Under the pieces are notes generated by a model. That model searched no databases. It worked only from the letters and a program-made list of their open reading frames with translations, and was not told the DNA's origin. From assembly GCF_002575655.3 (NCBI RefSeq), contig NC_053040.3, positions 359,040,267-359,104,266 of the forward strand: DNA of 64,000 nucleotides, read 5' to 3'. Below are positions 35,230 to 45,793 of the stretch, piece after piece. Source of the DNA: Aegilops tauschii subsp. strangulata (Eukaryota > Streptophyta > Magnoliopsida > Poales > Poaceae). Position 1 is the first letter of the stretch, and each line of letters opens with the position of its first letter. The translations under genes and the position numbers were made by a program.

Positions 35230-35520
35230 GCCCTGTTTGGATACTCAACTTAGCTAGAGGTTAGAGTTAGTTTCTAGCTCATGACTAACCCTGAACTAAC
35301 TCCATCCAAAGAGTTGTTTGGATGGCAGTGTTAGATTGACAATAAATGCACTAGGAAAACTAGCTCCAATTAGCACCTCTTGGGTTGGATAGTTTTTTTG
35401 GGTGGGTTATAGATGCAACTAGCTCATACTAGCCCTCATATTCAGATATACTTTAAGTCCATTTGAGCCCGAACTAGCTCAAACTAACTGTAACCCATGG
35501 ATACAACAGCAATTAATCAG
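35230..35520. mobile_element. Harbinger-type MITE
   Basis: Starts GCCCTGTTTGGATACTCAAC and ends AACCCATGGATACAACAGC, imperfect inverted ends of the PIF/Harbinger type. The interior is full of CTAACC and GGTTAG words. Relatives lie at 50515-50720, 52470-52640 and 55562-55872. Confidence 0.7.
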
Positions 35521-35613
35521 CCGATAATTTGTAAGAATGCACTAAACTCTTTCCGGCCCATAATATAAGATGTAATTCATCTAATATGTGAGTATATTGG
35601 ATGTTATAAGATA

Positions 35614-35774
35614 CTCCCTCCTTTCCTAAATATTTGTATTTTTAGAGATTTCAAATGGACTACCACATACGGATGTATATAGACCTATTTTAGAGTGTAG
35701 ATTCACTCATTTTGCTCTGTATGTAGTCACTTGTTGAAATCGCTAGAAAGACAAATATTTAGGAACGGAGAGAG
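35614..35774. mobile_element. Stowaway MITE
   Basis: Inverted ends CTCCCTCCTTTCCTAAATAT and ATATTTAGGAACGGAGAGAG are flanked by TA on both sides. The length is 161 bp. It sits within the long intron of the B3-like gene. Confidence 0.9.
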
Positions 35775-36549
35775 TATTATAAAAGAGTGTTGTACTACAT
35801 CATTGTGCAATTGTTGTTTAGCTTCTAATATTAACTTGGTGCTTTAGGTACATATGTCATTGGTAAAGATCCGCGCTTCGACCCTTTCTGCGTATGGGGC
35901 AATGAGATATCGATGAACCAGCATCAAGTGAGGAAGCTGATAAAGATTGTTAGTAAAATGGGTCCAAAGATGGCAATTAAACTATTTTTTACACTTTATC
36001 CAAGACAACAGGGAACTGCAGGATGGTAAGTAAGAACTCTGCAGCCTTCTTTTTATCGCCCATAATGAGTTGTGTTAGATGACAATGTCTGAATCTTTTC
36101 CCTTGCAGTGGTTGCCAAAGAAGTTTACTCAAGATTACCTCTCAAACAACATGATTGGTGGGCATGCAAAGGTTAAAGTATTTCTACCAGAACTCGATGA
36201 TTATCTAGATGTTTTCCTGAAGACCATGAAGGATGGGCGGTCGGCCATCACAAGGGTTTGGACTAGAGTCGTGCGTGCCATCTGCATGGAGGAGGGCACA
36301 ATATGGGCATTCTGCTTCACCTTGTTCAGCAACCAGAATGTATTTGGCCTCTTTCTTTACTGTCTTTAATAGTACAAGTATACAACTGTGGTTCATCATT
36401 CTTTATTTGGTTCTTATGTAATTCTTGAACATATGTACCTATGAATCGAATAATGCATTGGTTGTTTGAACCTGATGGATATGACTAAAGTTGTAGCATA
36501 CATTCAAATTCAAATTCAAATCTGGTACAATTTGAAATAGCAGCAATAA

Positions 36550-37199
36550 AATTACGGTGAAATTACGCTCTCCAGGTTGTTACGACACACACGGTTGGTA
36601 AAACACAAACGTTTGCGATATACACCATAATCCGAGACGGTTCACAGAGAGGAGACGTGTTCAAGCATGCACACAGTTGCCATTTGCAAAGCGTGTGCGA
36701 TGTCACACAATATCATAAACGGTGCGGGCAAACTAAACGTTTGTGTTAATTGCCTTATCGTACATGATTCGCAACCATGAACTGTTTCTGATGAAGTATG
36801 TATCGTAAACGTTGCACCACAGAATAGCGTGTGCGATAGTTGTCGTGTACGATGATGTTACGACGGTCTGACGTTTCGTAATCCTGTCCGACACTCATAC
36901 AACGATTAGCTAATCTTCTTAATAGTGAACCATTTGTGATGGTCCACACATCATACATGTTCTATAATAGTGAACCGTTTGTGATGGGCCGCGCAACGTA
37001 AACGTAGCACCACAGAATACCGACTGCGATGGCAATGCGATCAGAAATAAGTAGGAGTATTGTAGGTTCCCTATCCCCGACGGTTTCTGGGTCGTGTGGG
37101 AAGGACCCCCCTATCGCCGTCACTCACTAGGCGACGGTTCCAAATGCCGTCGCGGAAAGGGGTTAAAAACCGTTTGTATAGCACCTCATTGTACCAGTG
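36550..37199. mobile_element. right end of a CACTA-type element (CACTGG class)
   Basis: The edge at 37199 reads GTACCAGTG, the reverse complement of CACTGGTAC. Inward are subterminal-style repeats such as CGTTTGCGAT, CGTGTGCGATG and GTGAACCGTTTGTGATGG in variable order. The next bases, AAT (37200-37202), fit a 3-bp target duplication into the about 500-bp repeat, because the intact repeat reads ACTTAAATGTCTT. The matching left end was not found, so the full extent is unknown; the B3-like gene upstream may be cargo. Confidence 0.65.
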
Positions 37200-37202
37200 A
37201 AT

Positions 37203-38280
37203 GTCTTTAAAAGGTCAAATGACCCCTGAAATTTTCCAAATTTTCACACGACAGTTGTATTAGTGCACGTTATATGTACAAAAAATTGAAGGCCGTAAGG
37301 GGAAGCTATCTCCCGTTGCTCATCAAACATGCATTGTTCCCTCTCGGAACCACTAGCCTTCTAGTGAGTTGCTCCGGTTTGTGAGGGGTGTGTGTCCAAA
37401 CTCCGTCAAACATGCCAATTTTTTTACCACATCATCTTGGTGGCATGACATTACATCAAGCAAGGTTTCATGTTTTTCTGATCATTTTTTTTTGGAATTA
37501 AAATGCCATGGCACTCCATGCATGTGTACAAGCCATGAGACCAATATGTTTGAAAATTCTTCTAATTTATTCCACATGGAATTAACTCGCACACAAGTAC
37601 ACAAATATGTTTTTTCAAACCGCTATGGTTAGCCGTTGCATGTACATCTAGTTCTAATTTGAATTACGGTCATTAAATGGCTAGAAAATCACTTAAATGT
37701 CTTCAAAAGGTCAAATGACCCCTGAAATTTTCCAAAATTTGACATGACAGTTGTATTAGTGCATGTTACACGTAGAAAAAATTTAAAGGCCGTAAGAGGA
37801 AGCTATCTCCCGTTCGTCATCAAACATGCATTGTTCCCTCTCGGAACCACGAGCCTTCTAGTGAGTTGCTCCGGTTTGTGAGGGGTGTGTGTCCAAACTT
37901 TCGTCAAACATGCCAAAAAATTTACCACATCATCTTGGTGGCATGACATTACATCAACCAAGGTTTCATGTGTTTCTAATATTTTTTTTATTTTTTGGAA
38001 TTTAAATGTCATGGCACTCCATGCTTAATTGTGTCATAGCCATTAGACCAATATGTTTGAAAATTCCTTCCAATTTACTGCACATGGAATTAAATCGCAA
38101 ACAAGTACACAAAATATGACTTTTCAAACCGTTACGGTTAGCTGTTGCATGTACATGTAGTTCAAATTTCAATTATGGTCAATAAATGGCTAGAAAATCA
38201 CTTAAATGTCTTAAAAGGTCAAATGACCCCTGAAATTTTCCAAAATTTGACATGACAGTTGTATTAGTACTACAAATTTT
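37203..38280. repeat. about 500-bp tandem repeats
   Basis: AAGGTCAAATGACCCCTGAA occurs at 37211, 37707 and 38215, so the periods are 496 and 508. Two full units and the start of a third are present. Shared inner marks are GGAAGCTATCTCCCGTT and CTTCTAGTGAGTTGCTCCGG. Confidence 0.92.
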
Positions 38281-38513
38281 CTCGTACATTGAAAACACCA
38301 TCCGTTGCCACTTTACTCCAAATTCATCTTTCACAGCTAATAAAAAATATCTACAACATACACATAGTTGTTTTGTAGGAACCGTTAGCGATGAAATTTT
38401 TTGGGTCTATTTAAGTCTTCCTCCTTAAGCTTCGCCGGCTCGTCTCCTGCAGTGCCGGCAACCCCTGAATCCATGAATCCCGATCCCCATTCCCGCACCC
38501 CCTTCTTGCAAAG
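38281..38513. promoter_or_regulatory. probable promoter region of the Ala/Glu-rich gene
   Basis: GGGTCTATTTAAGTCTTCC (from 38402) looks like a TATA box about 110 bases before the ATG at 38514. The stretch before it has the GGAACCGTTAGCGATG-type word seen in the CACTA end upstream. Confidence 0.4.
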
Positions 38514-39212
38514 ATGACGCCATGGAAACGCTTCGTGAAGGCCCGTACGATGGTCGCGTCCCCCTCTAGCATCGTCGCCTACGTGGAGAGTGCGGCCGCC
38601 TATGCCGAGAGTGCTGCCGGATCCACATTGAGCGCGGCCGCTTCCGTCGAGAGGGCGTCTGCGGCAGCCGACAGGGCAGCTGCAGCAGCCGAGATGGCTG
38701 CAGCTGCTGCTGCGACGGCGGCTGCAAACACCGAGAGCGCTCGAGCTGCCGTCCGTGCCACGATGTCGCCCTGGCCCGGGTCGAGGCCATCCACGCCAAG
38801 ATCGAGGATGCACACGCCAAGATATTCCAGGCCACCTCGGAATCCAGCATGGAACCCACGTTCGAAAAGGCGGTGGTGGCCATGGAGCACCTACTTCCTC
38901 ATGTGGTCACCGAGCGGGAGCTAGAGATGCAGGAGGCGGCGGAGATCGAGGAGCCGGGAGGAGGAGTTGTGCGTGGCCGAGGTCGAGGTAGAGAAGAGTC
39001 TGTCCGTCGAGGAATCGGCGGTGGAGTACCAACGCGAGCTCTAGCGCAGCCACTACTACGAGTACTACAACCTTGAGGGCGCCACCGAGGACGAGGACGA
39101 GGATGAGGACGAGGATGTGGTCGACTTCAGCAGGGGGGACGCAGAGTCCACCAACGGCGGCATGTCACCAGGACAAGTCATTAACGTCTCATCTCACACT
39201 AGCGATGCATAG
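38514..39212 (+). pseudogene. Ala-rich then Glu-rich coiled-coil protein, damaged
   Basis: The ATG at 38514 opens MTPWKRFVKARTMVAS and a long Ala/Ser/Glu heptad-like stretch (ASAAADRAAAAAEMAAAAAA). Near 38760 the coding frame shifts to one reading VALARVEAIHAKIEDAHAKI and FEKAVVAMEHLLPHVVTERE. Near 38955 it shifts again to EELCVAEVEVEKSLSVEESA. A TAG then interrupts YQREL*RSHYYEYYNLEG before an acidic (DEDEDEDEDVVD) end and the stop at 39210-39212. Two frameshifts and one stop are needed to explain this order, but the pieces connect smoothly. This would be a helical, probably coiled-coil protein. I do not recognise the family. It sits between the B3-like and GRF genes in the same orientation. 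Confidence 0.55.
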
Positions 39213-39728
39213 GCCGGCGCGGTGACGGATTTGTTAAAATTATGTGTACTTAGGCTTTGATTTAATGTTGGTCTTTTGTTAGAGCAATGTTTAGGTCAAT
39301 TGGCTCTGTTTAATTACTAAAATTGCTTGATTCAGTAAGTGTGGTCTGTTTGCTGTACGCTCTTTTGTGTGGCCAAATTAGCAAGCAATGTTAAATTATG
39401 CAATGACGTACCCGGGGAAATTTCCACCAAAATTTGAATTATCAAACTCATCCCATGCGCGTAAAGCAGAAGAATCGTTTGCGAACAATCGTTCAAAGTG
39501 AATGGTCCGGCGGCACCGAGCGCAAAGTTTCCCTCCACATTTCCAAAATTTTGGCCTACCGCCAAAATATCTACCCTCGCCCCCTCCCTCCTTCCCCACC
39601 CCCTTTTCTCCCCGACCACAAGTCACATTTCCTCTATTTCCTCCTTCCTTCCTTCCTTCCTAAGCTATAGCCGCTTCCTCGCTTGCTTCCTCGCTCTCGC
39701 CGTCTCGCATCCTACCGCCGAGGTCGCC
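39213..39728. other. intergenic, leader of the GRF gene
   Basis: AT-rich left half. The right half is C-rich with a CTTC microsatellite at 39641-39661 and leads into the start codon at 39729. No other gene is seen. Confidence 0.45.
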
Positions 39729-41122
39729 ATGGTCTTCTTCAAAGACCTCTCCAGCGGTTCCTCCTTCGACGACGACTCCTTCACCACCTGGGTATGCCTC
39801 TCTTCTCTCTCTCATGCTATGACTTGGAATGAAGGATTTTTACCCGGCGGTCGATTTGAGTCATTTCTTCCTCTTGTAGCTTCCTAGTACCATCAGTGGC
39901 AATGAATGGAGCGGGTGGCTGAAGATCTATCTGCTCGTTGTCACCATCAATCTCCATGCGTGAAGCTAGTTGCATTTGAATCTGTGGACAGTGGGAGGAA
40001 GTTTCTGGCATGTGCGGAGAAGGTTAGACCCTCTTTTGTTGTTATAAATCATTTGTTAGATGTGATTCAGACACTCTTACGGTCCCAACCCATTCATACC
40101 ACACCTTCAACCAAACGCATCCTAAGACAGTGTCACAGTTTGTACCTAGTATCTAAAATTGTTGCCATCTCATCAGCGGTGCCATTAGAAAATTATTTGG
40201 CACCGCTTCAGTAGTTTGTGCAACCAACTTTGGTCCACACTTCCGAGCAGCCAAGCATTAAAATACTAAATCTTTATGGCACGAAGGAACTGGGCATCGG
40301 AGCAACTAGGTGCTCCAGAGTCCGGGTCCCTGATTTTTTTCCGCTGCATCGGCTCGCCAGTGCAGGGCACCGGTGCGAGATGTAGCAACAGTTGTCTTTA
40401 CACCAGTTTTGGCATACATAGTGGATGGCCTTAGTGCTATTAGTTCTATGTTACTAAATTTGTGCATGTACACACCTGTTAGTATCAATTTGTTGTCATC
40501 CAAACACTGTCGCTATGTTGTTGTAGTTATATTTACCTTCCTCATAAAATGTCCGATTTGTTATTTATTGTACATGAGTAAGAACTTGTAGCGTTGTTGT
40601 AGTTAATTATAGCTTCTGATGTTTCAGAATTTGGTTGTTGTCTCAGTAGCAATTAATTCATTTGCACATTGATCTTTTTGAGAAGATATGTCATAATTAA
40701 CATGTTTCTTCAGTTTTTCAAAATAAGCATTGGCGATTTTCTATGTTGCTATAAACCCATTTCCCCTACAATTGTTACTGATCTAGTTTTAAATATTATA
40801 GGATGAACGGAAGTGTTCTTACTTGGAGTGGGTTGATCAAGAGTGGCCACAGTCTTTGAAGATGTGCCTAGCAAAGCTCTGGAGCATGTATGAGGAAGAG
40901 AACAGAGGTAGGCTTAGTGAAAGTGTTGTCAACGCTGAAGAATATTTGAAGATGCGGGATAAAAAGAGGAAGCTGGAGAATGAGCTCATGTTTTTAAAAT
41001 CAGACTTTGCTAAGATGGTGTTGGCGAAGGAGGAGGCACTTTCCCAGTTGGACAGTGCAAAACAAGTTTTTACTGAACTAAAAGCAGAGGTGGATAAGAT
41101 GAGCTTGGATGATCTCGATTAG
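39729..41122 (+). pseudogene. GRF-type zinc-finger protein, one-base deletion
   Basis: Three exons with good GT..AG borders: 39729-39791 (MVFFKDLSSGSSFDDDSFTT), 39880-40022, 40802-41122. Exons 1 and 3 have lengths divisible by three and all junctions are phase 0. Exon 2 is 143 bases, one short of 144. It begins LPSTISGNEWSG in the expected frame and goes on as VAEDLSARCHHQSPCVKLVA and DSGRKFLACAEK only after a one-base shift near 39917. This fits a single deletion. Cys in ARCHH and SPCVK, the GRKFLAC core, and KCSYLEWVDQEWP match a GRF zinc finger, usually a nucleic-acid-binding fold. Exon 3 continues as a coiled coil (RDKKRKLENELMFLKSD) to LDDLD. Such proteins are very numerous in Triticeae; the role is unknown. 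Confidence 0.82.
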
Positions 41123-41224
41123 GGAAATGAATATATTGTTCTAATATTGTTCTTATGAAGTTGAACTAGCTATATGTTGTACTGTGCTGTTTTCAGGAAG
41201 CTATCATACTGTGATGTTAAAATA

Positions 41225-41440
41225 TAGGGACAATTCCATTTCTACCCCTAACTGGAACCCACTACTAAAATTTGCCCCTAATTTCAATGTGTGCTCAAAT
41301 TTGCCCCTCTGCCGTTAGTTTCCCTTATAGAAATGCCCTTCTGTGTCGTTACCGTCCGGTCAAACAGCTTTGACCATCTCGAAAAAATAGCAAAAAAATT
41401 AAAAAAATCTAAATTTTTGAGGGATTAAAGATACTCGGGT
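41225..41440. mobile_element. MITE-like fragment cut by CACTA B
   Basis: GGGACAATTCCATTTCTACC resembles the start of a common grass miniature element. No matching right end is seen before the CACTA B terminus at 41441, so the element was probably split by that insertion. The rest is AT-rich. Confidence 0.4.
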
Positions 41441-41927
41441 CACTACAAAAAAAAGACACATCCGTGACATTTTGGGCCGAACGAATTTTTTTCCTGTCAT
41501 ACTTATGACACTTCTATGACAACAATTGTGACAAAACCCGATATCATCATAGATGTGGTGGGCTCCTACTTCTATGACAAAAAATCATGACAGAAAATGG
41601 GCTTTTGTCCTGGGCGGGCCGGAGATGCAGCTGCATGACATTCTTTGGGCCGTCCATGACAGAAAAAACAGTGGTAGAAGCGAGGGCGAGAAAAATATCG
41701 GGGTGTTCCCGGTCATGATGGGTGGTCGGGGCCGAGCGATGCACGTTTCTCTCGTACACGCATGCGCGTGGGTGCAAAGCGTTGGGCTCTAACTGAACCC
41801 GAGCGATTGCACTGCAGGCTACGCGTTACTGAACCCGAGCGATCGATCGATGGCTGTTAACTGAACCCGATCGAGCGATTCCTTCGCTACTGCTGCTAAC
41901 TGAAGCCGGTCGATGCTGCCTCTGGAT

Positions 41928-42640
41928 GAACAGTGAGCGTTGCTGGGGGGTTTGGATGAACAGTTCCCGGTGGGGGTGGATGAACTGGACCCCGTGGTGT
42001 TGCCTCTGGATGAACAGGACCCCGATCGATCGAGCCGGTTGGGGCTAGTGAACAGGGCCCCGTGGAGGGCTGGATGAACAGGACCACCCCGTGGAGGGCT
42101 GGATGAACAGTGGACAGTGGAGGGCTGGATGAACAGTAGCCCCTGGAGGGGTGGTTGAATAGGAGCCCATGGAGAGGGCTGCTTGAACAGTAGCCGCTGG
42201 AGTAGCACGCGGTGGAGGGTGGATGAACAGGAGCCCGTGGATGAACAGTCGCAGGTGGAGGCTGGAGGAGGTCTACGGTGGATGAACAGTAGCCCGTGGA
42301 GGCTGGAGGGGGTCGACGGTGGAGATGAACAGTATCTCGTGGAGTCCTGTTTTGCGGTACGCCACACCCCTCCCGATGAACAGGACCCCCATTTCGACCG
42401 TAGCGCTCCAACACAAGTGCTTTCCTCCGTTTTGCGGTACGCCACACCCCTCCCGATGAACAGGACCCCCGTTTCGACCATAGCGCTCCAACACAAGTCC
42501 GTTTCCTCCGTTTTGCGGTACGCCACACCCCTCCCGATGAACAGGACCCCGTTTCGACCGTAGGAGGTCCGTTTCCTCCGTTTTGCAGTATGCCAGACCC
42601 CTCCCGATGAATAGGATCCCGTTTCTAACGTGGCCGGTTG
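41928..42640 (+). repeat. subterminal repeat array of CACTA B
   Basis: Many copies of GGATGAACAG with variants occur here, changing at about 42340 to a unit of about 75-80 bases with GTTTTGCGGTACGCCACACC and CCCTCCCGATGAACAGG. Mirrors 9165-9975. Confidence 0.85.
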
Positions 42641-43079
42641 AACACAAGGTCGTTTCCTCCGTTCTGCGGTACGCCAGGCCTCGTATCCATCGACTGTTCC
42701 GGCCAAGCCGGTTGGCTCCCACGCGTTCCGTTGCCTCCCGATGAACATGACGCATTCCGTTGCCTCCCCATGAACACGACGACGACAACGCGGTTTCTCC
42801 GTTCCGACCTAGCCATGTACACGAGCCCTGGCCGTACGTATGCGCGAGTAGGCGTTCGAGACCCCTCCCGTATGTATGTATGTATGTGGCCGTATTCACT
42901 TTCTTGCAACATGGCTGTTGTACGTATGTGTACATGCTATGTGCGCACCTCTACTACCACATGTGCCCTTCCTTGCACGGCCACGGTTCATCGCTGCAGC
43001 CTGCAGACAGACCGATCGACCAGTATGTACGTACACGTTCGCGACCAGAATGACAATGCTACGTACGCTTCGACCGGGT

Positions 43080-43320
43080 GGGTCCCAACTGTCAGGCACT
43101 TCCTTGCGTGCGAAGATGTAGCTGGTGGGTCCCAGCAGTCAGGGGGTGAATCGTTTTTTCGTAATATGGACGCACTTCCTTGCGTGCGAAGATGTAGCTG
43201 GTGGGTCCCAGCAGTCAGGGGGCGAATCATTTTTTTGCCCGTAATATGGGCGCACTTCCTTGCGTGCGAAGATGAAGGTGGTGGGTCCTAGCAGTCAGGG
43301 GGAGAAAACATTATTTTTCA
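43080..43320 (+). repeat. short tandem repeats in CACTA B
   Basis: GCACTTCCTTGCGTGCGAAG is repeated at about 43096, 43170 and 43251, each followed by ATG.AG.TGGTGGGTCC and a CAGTCAGGGGG block. The inverted form occurs in element A at about 8640-8770. Confidence 0.8.
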
Positions 43321-43384
43321 GGGTAAAAAGGATGCAGTTGCATGCATGCGTCCATGGGCGTGGTGCGTCCCCACTCTTAGCCTC

Positions 43385-45460
43385 TCACATACAGTCATCT
43401 TCCGATGACTCTCGGTTGTTGACCACGTTGACCACACCGTGCTGAGTGCACCAAGGCCGGTGGACGACGGCGAGGCCCCTGACTGGAATGACCCGGAGAT
43501 GGGGAAGACGTGGCAGTGGAGTCACAGATGGAGAGGAGTGGGAAACTTGACTGGTTCGGGTGCGCGGCAGCACTGCCGCGGTGCCGCCCACGGGAGACAC
43601 GAGCAAGAACAGAGGTTGAAGAAGGAGCACGACTGTTGGATTAACATCCAATGGTCCAGCTGCTAGAAACATTTGTTGATTAAGTTGACAAAGCCCTGCG
43701 TACACGTTCGCTTAGTAGGCCCACAAGTCAGCCACCAAATCTGACGGGTCCCAGCTGTCAACGGGAGGAATATTTTTTTTTGCATAACAAGGAAGCACTT
43801 CCTTCCGTGCGAAGATATAGCCGGTGGCTCCCAGCTGTTAGGGGGAGGAAACAACTTAATAAGGAGGAACTTTCCTTGCGTGCGACCATGGACCTCGTGG
43901 GTCCTAGCCGTCAGGCTCTCCATGTACAGTCCTCTTCCGATGACTCTCGTATGTTGACCACGCCGCGCCGAGCGCACCGAGGCGGTGGACGACGGCGAGG
44001 CCCCAGACTGGAACGACCCGGACATGGGGAAGACGCGGCAGTGGAGTCGCAGACGGAGAGGAGTGGGAAACTTGACAGGTTCGGGTGCGGGGTGGGCCTA
44101 CACTTGGCAGAGAATAACAGGAGGTGCGGAGTGGAGGGATGGCCTGGCCGTCGGCGGGGTAGCGTTTCGCTGAGGCGCGCAAAACAACGCCGCTGGACGC
44201 CGGAGGCTGGAGCAGGCGGTCACGGCAGCGCTGGGGGAAGAAGACGAGAGATTGAAGAAGAATGGCGGTCGTTGGATGTAAATCCAACGCCTTCTTAGGC
44301 TATGACCTACTGGCCCACATGTCAGCCAGTCCATTTGGAGGGCTGGGTGAAACAATGATGTAGCATCTATGCAGCCCGTTTATATATATGGTAGAATTTA
44401 AAGCCCATTTGCATTTTTCTTGAAATCCGCAGACTTGCTGGGCTGGGTGAAAATATCATGTTGGGCTAGACGGAGAAATGTTATAAAAACATAAACACAT
44501 GATTGCACGTCTATTACTGCATTGGCCAGTAAAATCTTTGCAAGCTTATGTATGCAATCACTAGGAGTTAACTTGCCAAGTTATATATAAACAATTATTA
44601 TTGTTATTTTGTAAGAACTTTCAACTTATGAAATAAAATATCATTTTAATTTGATGAGTTAATAGTACGTGGGGTATTATTATTTTTTAGGCTAGACGTG
44701 GGACAGTTGAGTAGGTTCTGGGGAAAGTACTGGGAGAAAACTCATTTTACATCGGAAAAGAAAGTGGGAGAAAATCCAGATATAGGATTAATGAAAACGA
44801 AAAATAAAGGAAGTGGGAAGGGTCTATAAAATGATTGGATGAACGACAGGTTTAACGGAAACTTATGTTGTTTCTAATATATATATGTAATAAAATAAGA
44901 TATAAATATAGGTTCAGATTTGCATTCTTATAGAAAACATAGGCTCAGTTTTGCATTCTTATAGAAAACATAGATTCAGTTTTGCATTCTAATAGAAAAA
45001 TAGAACTGAGTTGTGCGTCGTCTTGAAAAAACAAACATAACTTGGGATGCTGATGTTACAGATAAGCTAGGTTGGGAGGCCCAGAGGCCGTTTGATACCT
45101 GCTGGATCCAAAAAATGTTGAAACATGTCATGGGCTGCCCATGTTAAACAACAGAACCTAGGCCATGGACATGGTGGGCCCGGACTGTCAGCCTCTCGAC
45201 GAACAGTTTTCTCCCGATTCCTCTTGTTTTCCGGACCATGTTGGGAATGACAGACGGCGGAGCCACGGCTAGAAAACCAAGGCGGAGGACAATGTCGAGA
45301 CCTTGGACCGAACGAACCGGAGCGGGGGAAGACGCGGGCGGAGGGGAGTACGAGGGTTGACTTGTTCGGGTGCAGGGTGGGCCAGTGGAGTTGCCGCCGC
45401 TAGAAAATGTGTGGTAGTAGAGGGATGGCCTGGCCAACGCCATAGGCTATGATGGCCAGC
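43385..45460 (+). repeat. repeated C/G-rich cassettes in CACTA B
   Basis: A cassette with TCTTCCGATGACTCTCG, GGACGACGGCGAGGCCCC and GGGAAGACG..GCAGTGGAGT occurs at about 43394 and 43935. A more diverged copy lies at about 45180-45450. It corresponds to the inverted 757-bp duplicated unit of element A. Confidence 0.7.
44911..45003. repeat. 31-bp tandem repeat
   Basis: GGTTCAGATTTGCATTCTTA (44911) is repeated at 44942 and 44973 with few changes. Three units. Confidence 0.88.
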
Positions 45461-45500
45461 CGTTGTAGAGGAAGAGGACGAAAGATTGAACAAAATAAAG

Positions 45501-45793
45501 AAATACAAATGGATAGGTGGTTGGTCCCATATGTCTATGTACGAGACCTGATGGGTCCACCTGAGGAGGGGAATATGTTGGGAGGAAGGAGATTCAAAGC
45601 ACGACAGCCGAGTGAACTAGTTTTTTTAACGGACAAGTGAACTAGTTACATACATAAGCAAATAGCCACTAAAAAAGCAAACAGGTTAATGGGTTCTTAA
45701 AAGAAATATTTAAAACAGATAATTACGACACATAGGCTAATGCATGAAACACTCAGATGATAAAGGTGCTTATAAACAGATAAAGTACAACAT
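45501..45793. other. 3' flank of the exonuclease-like gene
   Basis: Probably the edge of CACTA B and then 3' flank of the minus-strand gene. No gene is seen. Confidence 0.35.

Larger units (their letters stand above)
33481..36370 (+). pseudogene. B3-domain-like gene with KGKEPIC repeats, damaged
   Basis: The first exon region is open from about 33495 to 34139 in one frame (VERLAQKRCIAVSSPDLAEE, then SAAGYDIEVIDSDGLRRAMS), except for a single TAG at 33735-33737. It then continues in frame (LIHGPAADLLWLVVNNLPSY). It ends in four variants of SSKGKEPIC (33955-34139). After a long intron-like stretch an AG at 35847 opens an exon (TYVIGKDPRFDPFCVWGNEI) to 36025. A second AG at 36108 opens WLPKKFTQDYLSNN and GRSAITRVWTRVVRAICMEE, which fits a B3 DNA-binding domain. 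The phases of these last two exons differ by one base, so a small indel is likely. The gene would be a DNA-binding protein of unknown role. Whether the KGKEPIC part and the B3 part are one gene is inferred from order and orientation. Confidence 0.5.
41441..45500 (+). mobile_element. CACTA element B: terminal and subterminal part, same family as A
   Basis: Starts CACTACAAAAAAAAGACACA at 41441 and continues TGACATTTTGGGCC, a near-exact inverted match to the terminus of element A. The GAACCCGAGCGAT block, the TGGATGAACAG array and the C/G-rich cassettes follow in the same order as in A. No transposase frame and no second terminus were found. The right limit is set by the last cassette (about 45460) and is approximate. 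Elements A and B face away from each other across 31 kb; their flanking triplets differ (GTG and GGT), so they are not the two ends of one insertion. Confidence 0.8.

Noticed and set aside
10485..41441. One giant 31-kb CACTA element between the two A/B termini
   Set aside because: The termini point the wrong way; each element lies outside the interval, and the flanking triplets do not match.
41819..42748. Long minus-strand frames full of SSGGVWRTAKRRK and CSSP
   Set aside because: These are translations of the subterminal repeat array of CACTA B, open because the repeats are short and stop-poor.
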